From assembly GCA_047971925.1 (NCBI GenBank), contig JBKEAC010000152.1:1-8709 (forward strand): a DNA stretch of 8,709 nt, read 5' to 3'. The position numbers and the translations under genes were made by a program. A model generated the notes under the pieces. That model was not told where the DNA came from. It saw only the letters and a list, made by a program, of their open reading frames with translations, and did no database searches. The DNA comes from JBKEDC01 sp047971925. GTDB lineage: Bacteria > Bacteroidota > Bacteroidia > Bacteroidales > Prolixibacteraceae. Positions 1 through 6,334 of the stretch are shown here, piece after piece (within the stretch, counting starts at the first letter, position 1; each line of letters begins with the position of its first letter).

Positions 1-1326
1 ACATATGCAATAGAAGGCTTTGAACAAATATCTTCCGATCGGAAGATGACCAGTTTCCTCGATGTTATTTGGCCGGGAAATAGCTTACAGGGCAACTCTG
101 TCAATGATGTAGGACTATGTGTTGTGCACCTAATCCTATTCAGGAAGCCCGGCGTGATTTCTCTTTACGTGATATCAGGGAAGAAAATGAATTATTCAAG
201 AAATATTTACAGCTTCACGGCCAGTAATTTCAACATTCAAACGACTTGTTGGAAATGATTTTTCGGCTGACAATACCGATTGGAGAAGCAAAAAAAGGCG
301 AAAAATGGTACATCTGCATCAAGAACTTTTCACGATGGTGTATGAATTCAATGGATTACACGAAGTGTTTAAAGACGATATGGATTTAGAATACCTTTCG
401 CCATATGTTTATGAAGGAAATCCAATGTGTTATATTCCATCAGTTACCTATGGGCGTTCTATGATTTTCTTATTTGAAAGCGACGACACATTCAGCTCAG
501 ACAGCACGCTGAACAAAGCAATTCAACACGCTCTCAATGACTCCCTATATGTCATAACCGATAGCGATAGGGCTATTTTAGCAAAAACAAAAGTATCACT
601 ACATGTAATGGGAGGCAACGCTGATGATGCTTTGCAAGTGATAAGTGGGAACCCCGATGAAATCAGAAAGTACATCATGTCCAGCGTAACAAAAGCAGGT
701 GTTCCGCTCTACTATTCGCTAAGATATTTAGGCAATAATTGGAATGTTAATACCTATAAAGAAATCAACACTACCTATGAAGAATTGGAATATGTGGAGG
801 AAGAAAAGGAGAACAATGTTGAGATAACATTCAAAAAAGTTAAATCAAATGCGTTATACCTTACGGGAGGAAACTACGACGATATATCCAATGATTCAAA
901 GTTTACCGTAAGCCAAGTAAAAGTAGAGGTGATTGATGGGAATAGCATTATTTCAAGCAAAACTCAGGTATTTAATCCCAATATCACCAACCAAGGAGCC
1001 AAAAGCAGTTTTGAAAAAAAAACTACAACCATGTTGTGGGATTAGGAAAACTAGGGAAAGACACCCATTATAAAGTTAGGATAAGTTATTCTGTGAACTA
1101 CTACACCAAACGATATGGTGGAGGTTCAAAAAGTGGAAGCCAAACATTTAATTTTGTGGCTGAATATATTTACGATACCAAAAAACAGCTCTGGAAAAAG
1201 AGTAGTGTGGATAATAGCGATACAGCTGTTACCATGTCAGTAATGACTATTAACTCTTCTGTAAACTTCTGCAAAGTAGATTTCCGATTAGATTATTCAT
1301 TTTCTGCAAATCGAGAAATTTATTGA
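1..1326 (+). pseudogene. Decayed CDC-like (thiol-activated cytolysin family) gene, 5' end outside the window
   Basis: Three reading frames together give one protein homologous to the intact CDC-like protein encoded just downstream. Frame 1 from the window edge to about 180 carries the family DVIWPG motif (about 61-78) and the RKPGVISL/SG segment. Frame 2 (about 191-1045) carries VHLHQELFTM, the conserved SVTYGR motif and the paired Gly of VMGGNADDAL. Frame 1 again (about 1021-1326) carries the C-terminal beta-rich domain. Between the SG segment and VHLHQ there are 127 nt, against about 258 nt in the intact paralogue, so roughly 130 nt are missing and the frame changes there. The second frame change falls in a run of nine A (1014-1022). 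A short frame-3 stretch (about 186-215, NELFKKYLQLHG) may be a relic of a helix. The family forms beta-barrel pores. This copy cannot make a normal full-length protein unless both frame changes are bypassed. Sequencing error could explain the poly-A shift but not the deletion. Confidence 0.8.
1014..1022 (+). other. A9 homopolymer at the second frame change
   Basis: Nine consecutive A sit where the frame of the first CDC-like gene moves back by one. Read with a -1 shift, the protein continues as ...FEKK-NYNHVVGLGKLGKD..., which matches the intact paralogue around DIPIGKIFTLTNISEE. Either one A was lost from a run of ten (mutation or sequencing error), or ribosomal or transcriptional slippage on A AAA AAA rescues the frame. 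The separate upstream deletion makes mutation the simpler reading. Confidence 0.6.
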
Positions 1327-1362
1327 TCATATTAAACAAACATTTTAATTTTTAACAAAAAT

Positions 1363-1408
1363 AATTACATTATGAAACAAATCAATTTTTTTACCTATAT
1401 CTTGCTAG
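1363..1408 (+). repeat. 46-bp direct repeat, copy A (leader and signal peptide start)
   Basis: It spans nine bases before the ATG at 1372 and the first 37 coding bases of the intact CDC-like gene. It matches 3163-3208 at 42 of 46 positions by direct comparison. Similarity stops soon after, so the start region alone looks duplicated or retained. Confidence 0.85.
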
Positions 1409-3102
1409 TGAGCTTGATATTAGGAATGTATTCTTGCAAGAAAGAAAACATAGGAGGCGATGATGAAAATGGCGATGATGAAAATACTAATGCCATTGAA
1501 AAGCTGTTTGAAGCAGGTGGAAAATTAGAGATTTCAGAAGAAAAAAGTTCTATTACTGTGTCGGCTGATACTATTGGAATTGAACTAGCTGAAGTTATGG
1601 GAGCACAACGTAACTGTTATGTGATAGAAAAAACAAGAAACTATGACATCACACGCAATCCGGATGAAGTAACACTGATGAATCCTTGGGCTGATGTTAT
1701 CTGGCCGGGAGGACTGATACAAGGAGGCTCATTAGTAGGAGATAACATACCTACAGGAGTTTCGTTATATGATAAAAGAAAACAAGGTATAATATATTTA
1801 TCTACCGTTTCGGGTACTTTAAATACTGATGACTATACCATTGAAACCGAAATGAGGCCAGGAAGCGTAACCAATGCTATGAATAAATTGCTTAGCGATT
1901 ATATGGGGGACGGCACTGGCTATAGCGTTTCTGCAAACACTTCATACAAGATTGAAACAGTTCACTCTGTTACTGAATTATGTGCAAAGATGGATATCAA
2001 TGCCAAACTTTGGGGAACTAAACTCAACAGTAAGTTTGATGGAAATTGGAGTACAGAAAAAAGCTACGTGGCTGTGCACCTCACTCAGCAATTCTTCACT
2101 ATGGCATATGAATCTCCAGATAACGGTTTCGAGGGGCTTTTCACCGACGACATAAAAGTAAGTGACTTAAGTAAATATACTGGCGCGGGAAATCCATTGT
2201 GCTATGTGTCTTCTGTTACTTATGGTCGCATTTTTATATTACTTTACGAGTCAGAAGCATCATCTACTGAACTGAAGGCATCGCTGAATGCTGCATTCAG
2301 AAACAATAGCGTAGAAGCATCTACTCAAAACAAGGAAATACTGAATAGTTCAAGCTGTACACTGTTGCAAATTGGGGGAGACCCTGTGGCAGGACTGGAA
2401 ACTACCTTTGGCGATTTTGATGCACTGAAGAAATTTGTCATTGGAGGAGCAATAGTTTCAGCAACAAACGTGGGGGCTCCTATTTCTTTCAAAATAAACA
2501 GAGTGTATGACAATATGCCAACTCGCCTAAGTAATATGCTAAAATATTCATTTACAGAAAGAAGTTATGTACCTGTGTATTCTATTTCTGATATTGAAAT
2601 TGACATTAAAAATGCCAAAGTATCTGCTCCGAGAAGTTCCGATAATATTTCAAACAATTCTCGATTCACAATGAAACAAATCAGAGTGGGATACCATTCT
2701 AAAAATGGATTTCTAGGAGAAGAAGGAACCAGTATTTATAAAGTAAATGACTTAGATACCAGTAGCCGGTGTCATAAAAATGGTTATGATATTCCTATAG
2801 GGAAAATATTTACACTGACAAATATCTCGGAAGAGCAAGCTATTACAATCGAATGCAGTTTCACCGCCAAAAATGAAACATGGAGAAGATTTCACAGCAA
2901 TAAGGTTGGAGAAGAAACCGTTACCCTAAGCCAAACATTCTATTATGATAAAAATGCCAAAACATGGAAAGTTGTAAATAACAATAATTCTACAGCTTTT
3001 GAAACTTTAGGTTTTATCAACAGAGAATTAGGAAATACATTATATAATTTTGAACTTAACTTTGGATTCAAATACAACAATGAAATATATCCTGTAAAAT
3101 AG
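1372..3102 (+). CDS. CDC-like (CDCL) pore-forming surface lipoprotein
   Basis: The 576-residue protein belongs to the thiol-activated cytolysin family. A lipoprotein signal ends at Cys22, followed by K-K-E and two GDDEN repeats, matching the acidic surface-export signal of Bacteroidota lipoproteins. Family landmarks in order are: VIEK and NPWADVIWPGGLIQGGSL (about 86-120; compare the YPGALLQAN region of classical CDCs), VHLTQQFF (235-242), SSVTYGR (280-286), the Gly335-Gly336 hinge pair, GDFDALKKFVIGGA, and GAPISFKINR. The last 170 or so residues are beta-rich and diverge from the classical cholesterol-binding domain. The tryptophan-rich undecapeptide is absent; only EC(494-495)...WR(504-505) recalls it. 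Known CDCs insert a giant beta-barrel into membranes. Bacteroidota CDCLs are reported to kill related bacteria as two-component pores. Its 46-bp start region is shared with the next gene, and a broken paralogue lies 45 bp upstream. Family assignment is firm; target and partner are inferred. Confidence 0.85.
   Translation: MKQINFFTYILLVSLILGMYSCKKENIGGDDENGDDENTNAIEKLFEAGGKLEISEEKSSITVSADTIGIELAEVMGAQRNCYVIEKTRNYDITRNPDEVTLMNPWADVIWPGGLIQGGSLVGDNIPTGVSLYDKRKQGIIYLSTVSGTLNTDDYTIETEMRPGSVTNAMNKLLSDYMGDGTGYSVSANTSYKIETVHSVTELCAKMDINAKLWGTKLNSKFDGNWSTEKSYVAVHLTQQFFTMAYESPDNGFEGLFTDDIKVSDLSKYTGAGNPLCYVSSVTYGRIFILLYESEASSTELKASLNAAFRNNSVEASTQNKEILNSSSCTLLQIGGDPVAGLETTFGDFDALKKFVIGGAIVSATNVGAPISFKINRVYDNMPTRLSNMLKYSFTERSYVPVYSISDIEIDIKNAKVSAPRSSDNISNNSRFTMKQIRVGYHSKNGFLGEEGTSIYKVNDLDTSSRCHKNGYDIPIGKIFTLTNISEEQAITIECSFTAKNETWRRFHSNKVGEETVTLSQTFYYDKNAKTWKVVNNNNSTAFETLGFINRELGNTLYNFELNFGFKYNNEIYPVK
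1456..1485 (+). repeat. Perfect 15-bp tandem repeat x2 coding GDDEN
   Basis: The unit ggcgatgatgaaaat occurs twice without mismatch, adding an in-frame GDDEN pair just after the lipid-anchored Cys of the CDC-like protein. Such a repeat can expand or contract in frame and change the length of the acidic tether. Confidence 0.9.
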
Positions 3103-3119
3103 TAACATAACCAATTCAC

Positions 3120-3154
3120 TCCACTCAGGTAGCCTCATATCTGAGTGGATTTTT
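3120..3154 (+). terminator. Hairpin with T5 tract after the CDC-like gene
   Basis: A perfect 9-bp stem (tccactcag/ctgagtgga) with a 12-nt loop is followed by ttttt. It starts 17 nt after the CDC-like stop codon and ends 17 nt before the ATG of the next gene. It looks like a Rho-independent terminator, but the next gene has no room for its own promoter after it, so partial read-through or attenuation is plausible. Confidence 0.75.
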
Positions 3155-3162
3155 AAAGAAAT

Positions 3163-3208
3163 GATTACACTATGAAACAAATTCATTTTTTTACCTATAT
3201 CTTGCTAG
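3163..3208 (+). repeat. 46-bp direct repeat, copy B (leader and signal peptide start)
   Basis: It matches 1363-1408 at 42 of 46 positions and covers the bases before the ATG at 3172 plus the first 12 or so codons. After cttgctag the two genes diverge within a few codons. Confidence 0.85.
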
Positions 3209-3447
3209 CTGTGGTATTGAGCATGAGTGCTTGTAAAAAAGATGAATTTGACGCAGATCCTAAAGTTGATATGAATTTCAATTCCGACTACTCGTTTATT
3301 AAGAATGGGATTGAACTCAGCATTAGCTTGGACTATGACTTGGAGGAAGGTTGCGAGCTGACTTTTGAACGTATATATTTTGAAAAAGTAAACAGTGCAC
3401 TGATAGACAATGGAGGAACAGGCTTGGCTCTAAACGAATTTTATTGA
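3172..3447 (+). CDS. Small surface lipoprotein, possible CDC-like immunity protein, probably truncated
   Basis: The 91-residue product starts MKQIHFFTYILL, nearly the same signal peptide as the intact CDC-like protein, and has lipobox MSAC with Cys21 followed by KKDE, a good surface-export signal. The mature part is short and beta-like, with LTFERIYF as a candidate strand. The TGA at 3445-3447 is followed by 49 more sense codons in the same frame, so the gene was probably about 141 codons and has a nonsense change. The order CDC-like toxin then small surface lipoprotein fits the reported protection of CDCL producers by a surface lipoprotein. It could instead be the remnant of a third CDC-like gene that lost its middle. 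The lipoprotein call is firm; the immunity role is inferred from position and family context only. Confidence 0.6.
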   Translation: MKQIHFFTYILLAVVLSMSACKKDEFDADPKVDMNFNSDYSFIKNGIELSISLDYDLEEGCELTFERIYFEKVNSALIDNGGTGLALNEFY

Positions 3448-3597
3448 ACACTAACAGAATACTCCATGTACTACGCATTTTCCATCAAAGCAACCCGATG
3501 GATAGATTCTTATAGCTCAATAAGTGAAAAAGGAAGCGAACACAAAATTTTATTCAAAGATGAATATGCAAGAGTGCGAGTTAAAGAAGTGTTCTGA
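3448..3597 (+). pseudogene. In-frame continuation of the small lipoprotein gene after an internal TGA
   Basis: The frame stays open for 49 codons after the TGA at 3445-3447 and ends at TGA 3595-3597. It reads TLTEYSMYYAFSIKATRW, then SEKGSEHKILFKDEY. By eye this resembles the C-terminal domains of the two CDC-like proteins (TLTNISEEQAITIECSF in the intact copy, SKSGSQTFNFVAEYIYD in the broken one). No start codon with an obvious ribosome site precedes it, so it probably belonged to the upstream frame. Confidence 0.55.
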
Positions 3598-3635
3598 AAA
3601 CGTTATGTAAATAAAATAAAATTAACTACAGTTAT

Positions 3636-3664
3636 CTCGGGAGTAACTACCTGCGAGGACTTTT
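3636..3664 (+). terminator. Weak hairpin with T4 tract before the barrel-protein gene
   Basis: Arms ctcg/cgag with an imperfect inner stem are followed by gac and tttt, ending about 15 nt before the next ATG. Its placement and sequence (ctcggg...ctgcgaggacttttaaa) resemble the hairpin at 3120-3154. Stem quality is poor, so this is tentative. Confidence 0.35.
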
Positions 3665-3679
3665 AAAAAAGAAAATAAT

Positions 3680-4438
3680 ATGGGAAAAGGAAAATTTTTA
3701 ACAATCATGCTACTTGCCATGATTACAAATGTGCTGTTTGCGCAGAACAATCTTCAAGATGTGGTTTACCTGAAAAACGGAAGCATCATCAAAGGTGTGG
3801 TCATCGAGCAGGTTTTTGGCGAGCACATAAAGATGGAAACTGCCGATGGCAATATTTTTGTTTTCAAAGCCGAAGAAATAGAGAAAATTACAAAAACGGA
3901 AAAAATAGAACCCACCAAATCAGCATCTGAGCAAAACCAGAATCAACAAGTTCCCAAAACCACAAGCATTACAACCGGCACCAAGCATACCCATAGTCGA
4001 GGTTATGTGGGCATCGTGGAGACTGGCTATGTGGTTGGAGTGGGTGATATTGAAGCCAGCAGATTTAAAATGGATCTTATCAATGGTTGTCAATTCAATC
4101 CTCATCTCTCATTGGGATTGGGTGTGGGAGTTAGAATCTATGAAAATGATGAATACGGTCTTCCGATATATCTGGATGCACGTTTCACTTTTACTGAACA
4201 AAAAGTTACGCCGTACATTTCTCTAGGCGGAGGAGTTAACTTAGTAAAAAAAGACCCTCACTTTTCGGCATCTACTGGTGTGCTTTGGCGAACTTCCGAT
4301 AAGCTTGCCGTGAAATTAGGAATAGGATACGAACTTCAGAGCGTATGCGTTCCAGAATATTCGAGCACTTATCAATTCTGGTCTTCGACATCGTACGATG
4401 CAGGAGGAATAGCCTTCACTCTCGGTGTTGTTTTTTGA
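3680..4438 (+). CDS. Outer-membrane beta-barrel protein with N-terminal YLKNG domain
   Basis: The 252-residue protein has a Sec signal of about 21 residues (ends LFA, before QNN). Next comes a compact domain (about 26-75) starting DVVYLKNGSIIKGVVIEQ and ending FKAEEIEKITK, a module I recognise from many Bacteroidota envelope proteins. A low-complexity Ser/Thr/Gln/Lys linker follows (about 76-108). The last 140 or so residues are alternating beta strands (YVGIVETGYVVGVG, LSLGLGVGVRIY, TPYISLGGGVNL, LAVKLGIGYEL) and end GGIAFTLGVVF, the C-terminal Phe typical of outer-membrane barrels. No specific function is recognised. It lies about 80 bp after the small lipoprotein frame on the same strand, so it may be co-transcribed with the CDC-like locus, but a weak hairpin lies between. 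It is closed by the hairpin at 4460-4493. Confidence 0.75.
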   Translation: MGKGKFLTIMLLAMITNVLFAQNNLQDVVYLKNGSIIKGVVIEQVFGEHIKMETADGNIFVFKAEEIEKITKTEKIEPTKSASEQNQNQQVPKTTSITTGTKHTHSRGYVGIVETGYVVGVGDIEASRFKMDLINGCQFNPHLSLGLGVGVRIYENDEYGLPIYLDARFTFTEQKVTPYISLGGGVNLVKKDPHFSASTGVLWRTSDKLAVKLGIGYELQSVCVPEYSSTYQFWSSTSYDAGGIAFTLGVVF

Positions 4439-4459
4439 TCCATAAGCATGAAGCATCAT

Positions 4460-4493
4460 AATCCTTCCAAGCATTTTAGGTTTGGAAGGATTT
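4460..4493 (+). terminator. Strong hairpin between convergent genes
   Basis: A perfect 11-bp stem (aatccttccaa/ttggaaggatt) has an 11-nt loop. It starts 21 nt after the stop of the barrel-protein gene and faces the 3' end of umuD on the other strand. The T-tract is short (ttt), so it may act as a weak terminator or an mRNA 3' end stabiliser. Confidence 0.7.
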
Positions 4494-4600
4494 AAACCCC
4501 CATAAAGAAACGAGCCATGAGCTTAGGAATCTCACATACGAGCTGGATTGTAGTTAACTATTAACGAATGAGCTTAACGAACAATGGGCTCGCGAGAGGC

Positions 4601-5050
4601 TTATATATCTCTCACTAAATGCCGAACAACTCCCAAGCAAATAACGGTGTCATCTTCATTTAGAACAATATTATCATACTCCACATTATCGGCAACAAGT
4701 TGATTTTTGCTTTTATCGAGACGTTTTACAGTGAAATCAGTATTATTAACCGAAAGTATACCAATTTCATTGTTTTGAATGGTTTTGTCGGATTTGACAA
4801 TGAGAATATCGCCCATTATAAGCGTTGGATACATCGAATTGCCTACCACTTTAACGAGAAAAGTATTGTTTGGTTTATAAAGATAACGCTCATCGAGACT
4901 AAGGGGAGCATCTTTGAAGTCATCGGCTGGACTAGGGAATCCGGCTTGCACACCATTTTCAAAGTAAGGAGCATACTTTGCTTTTGCTTCGGTGTCGATT
5001 GGGATTAGTTGAAGTTCGGAGTTAAATGTGGGTGGTTTTATAATTTTCAT
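4601..5050 (-). CDS. umuD: UmuD-like self-cleaving S24 peptidase, translesion polymerase subunit
   Basis: The 149-residue LexA/UmuD-family protein should cut itself after RecA-filament contact and then serve as the polymerase V accessory subunit. The cleavage site is Ala36-Gly37 in VQAGFPSPADD. The nucleophile is Ser72 in GNSMYPT and the general base is Lys109 in TVKRL. Distances from cleavage Gly to Ser (35) and Ser to Lys (37) equal those in E. coli UmuD (25, 60, 97). The protein has no DNA-binding domain, so it is not LexA. The start overlaps the umuC stop in ATGA (5050-5047), so translation is coupled. Being second in the operon is the reverse of E. coli umuDC. The N-terminal arm before the cleavage site is 36 residues, 12 longer than in E. 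coli. Confidence 0.93.
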   Translation of the reverse strand: MKIIKPPTFNSELQLIPIDTEAKAKYAPYFENGVQAGFPSPADDFKDAPLSLDERYLYKPNNTFLVKVVGNSMYPTLIMGDILIVKSDKTIQNNEIGILSVNNTDFTVKRLDKSKNQLVADNVEYDNIVLNEDDTVICLGVVRHLVRDI

Positions 5051-6300
5051 TTCACTTCAAGTAATTCGTTCCAGTTGGTAGTGTAACGCTTCGACAATCG
5101 TTCTTGTTTCATTGTCCACTGGCGTTGTAGGTTTTGATTGGCGAGCTGTATTTTTCGTGAGCCATAGCGATTGTTTAGCGAGTCCATCACGAGCATTAGT
5201 TTGTTATAGTTAGCGTTTTCATTGATGAACAGATTGCCCTGTATTCCTTCCTTGTTGGTGATGTTCAACATGACAATTCCGGCTTTTTTGTATTTATATC
5301 CTTTCTTGAAAATAGCTTTCAGTCCTTTTCTAGCAAACTCTCCAATGGTAAAGTCTGTGTTTGAGGCATAGGGGAGTTTCAGGGTGATATAGTTTGAATA
5401 TTGCTCGCAGTTATCGGCAAAGCGATTGGTTTCAATGAAGACCATGATGGCTTGAGTCATTTGTTTATTGGCACGAAGGCGTTTGCAGCAATGGCTTGCA
5501 AAGGTGTTGATTCGTTCTTCTAACTCCTCGTATTTTGTGATTTCTTTGGCAAAGCTTCGGGCTGTTCGCAGACTTTGTTTTGGTGCAATTTGTTCAAGCG
5601 AGAGTACTGATTTTCCTTGCAGTTCATGCTTTAGTCGTAGTTCTACAATTGAAAATGTTTGGCGAACCAAAGCATCAGATAGCTTTGTGAAGTCCCAAGC
5701 GGTGTTCACGCCCATTGCTTTTAGTCTTTTGGCATGTCGTCGCCCCACGCCCCACACATCTTCAATTTTTGTCCAGCGGAGTGCCTTTTCGCGTTTTTCT
5801 TCACTGTCGATAATGTGCACGCTGTTGGTTTGTTCTGGAAACTTTTTGGCAATTTTGTTTGCGATTTTTGCTAAGGCTTTCGTGGGAGCAAAGCCCACAC
5901 AAATGGGGATTTGTGTAGTTTGTTTCACTTGTTGAACCATTGATAAGCCACGCTCTTTGAAATCAATTTGCCAGTGGTTTTCGAATTGCAGAAATGCCTC
6001 ATCAATTGAATAAACTTCCATGTTGGGGGTATAGTCAGAAAGAATGTTCATGACACGACTACTCAAATCGCCATAGAGTGCATAGTTTGAAGAGAAAACA
6101 TGCACGCCATTTTTTAGAAATGATTGTTCTTGTTTAAATGCTGGAGCTCCCATTTGCACAAAGGGTTTTGCTTCATTGCTTCGTGCAATAACGCACCCAT
6201 CGTTATTAGAAAGCACTACAATGGGCTTCCCAATCAATCGAGGATTGAAGACCCGCTCACATGAAGCGTAGAAATTATTACAGTCAACTAGTGCAAACAT
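5047..6300 (-). CDS. umuC: UmuC, catalytic subunit of translesion DNA polymerase V (Y family)
   Basis: The 417-residue protein is close to the 422 of E. coli UmuC. It copies past DNA lesions with low fidelity. Asp6 (FALVDCNNFYASCERVF) and the Asp100-Glu101 pair of YSIDEAF are the metal-binding catalytic residues. A helix-hairpin-helix follows (DVWGVGRRHAKRLKAMGV, 181-198), then the little-finger region. QGNLF (354-358) fits the beta-clamp-binding pentapeptide. The C-terminal UmuC-specific block has NRYGSRKIQLA and QWTMKQERLSKRYTTNW. The start at 6300 is fixed by the conserved N-terminus and lies only four bases after a promoter -7 box. It is first in a two-gene operon with umuD, overlapping by 4 bp. 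No E. coli-type LexA box is seen upstream, so how it responds to damage is not visible. Confidence 0.95.
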   Translation of the reverse strand: MFALVDCNNFYASCERVFNPRLIGKPIVVLSNNDGCVIARSNEAKPFVQMGAPAFKQEQSFLKNGVHVFSSNYALYGDLSSRVMNILSDYTPNMEVYSIDEAFLQFENHWQIDFKERGLSMVQQVKQTTQIPICVGFAPTKALAKIANKIAKKFPEQTNSVHIIDSEEKREKALRWTKIEDVWGVGRRHAKRLKAMGVNTAWDFTKLSDALVRQTFSIVELRLKHELQGKSVLSLEQIAPKQSLRTARSFAKEITKYEELEERINTFASHCCKRLRANKQMTQAIMVFIETNRFADNCEQYSNYITLKLPYASNTDFTIGEFARKGLKAIFKKGYKYKKAGIVMLNITNKEGIQGNLFINENANYNKLMLVMDSLNNRYGSRKIQLANQNLQRQWTMKQERLSKRYTTNWNELLEVK

Positions 6301-6304
6301 GTTG

Positions 6305-6334
6305 CAAAGATAGAATAGTTTTGGATAGCATCAA
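6305..6334 (-). promoter_or_regulatory. Bacteroidota sigma-ABfr promoter for umuCD
   Basis: On the minus strand TTG (6334-6332) is followed after 19 nt by TATCTTTG (6312-6305), matching the TTG / TAnnTTTG consensus. Only CAAC separates the -7 box from the umuC ATG, so transcription should start at or within a few bases of the start codon, giving a leaderless or nearly leaderless mRNA. Confidence 0.75.

Noticed and set aside
46..258. A stand-alone 70-residue protein at the left edge.
   Set aside because: The frame is open from base 1 and matches the WPG region of the CDC-like family, so it is a fragment of the broken gene, not a small gene.
3050..3060. GNTLY (residues 554-558) of the CDC-like protein resembles the GTTLY cholesterol-recognition loop of classical CDCs.
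   Set aside because: The Thr-Leu pair is not kept in the neighbouring paralogue, and 18 residues follow it instead of the shorter classical tail, so chance is likely.
3445..3447. Selenocysteine or recoded TGA in the small lipoprotein.
   Set aside because: No convincing SECIS-like hairpin follows, no Sec machinery is visible, and TGA serves as a normal stop in other genes here.
4589..4596. Palindrome ctcgcgag just after the umuD 3' end.
   Set aside because: It is only 8 bp, with no T-tract on either strand and no second copy; not enough for a terminator or operator.
5468..5935. A 155-codon open frame on the + strand inside umuC.
   Set aside because: It is antisense to strongly conserved polymerase sequence and its translation shows no family features; it is a shadow frame.
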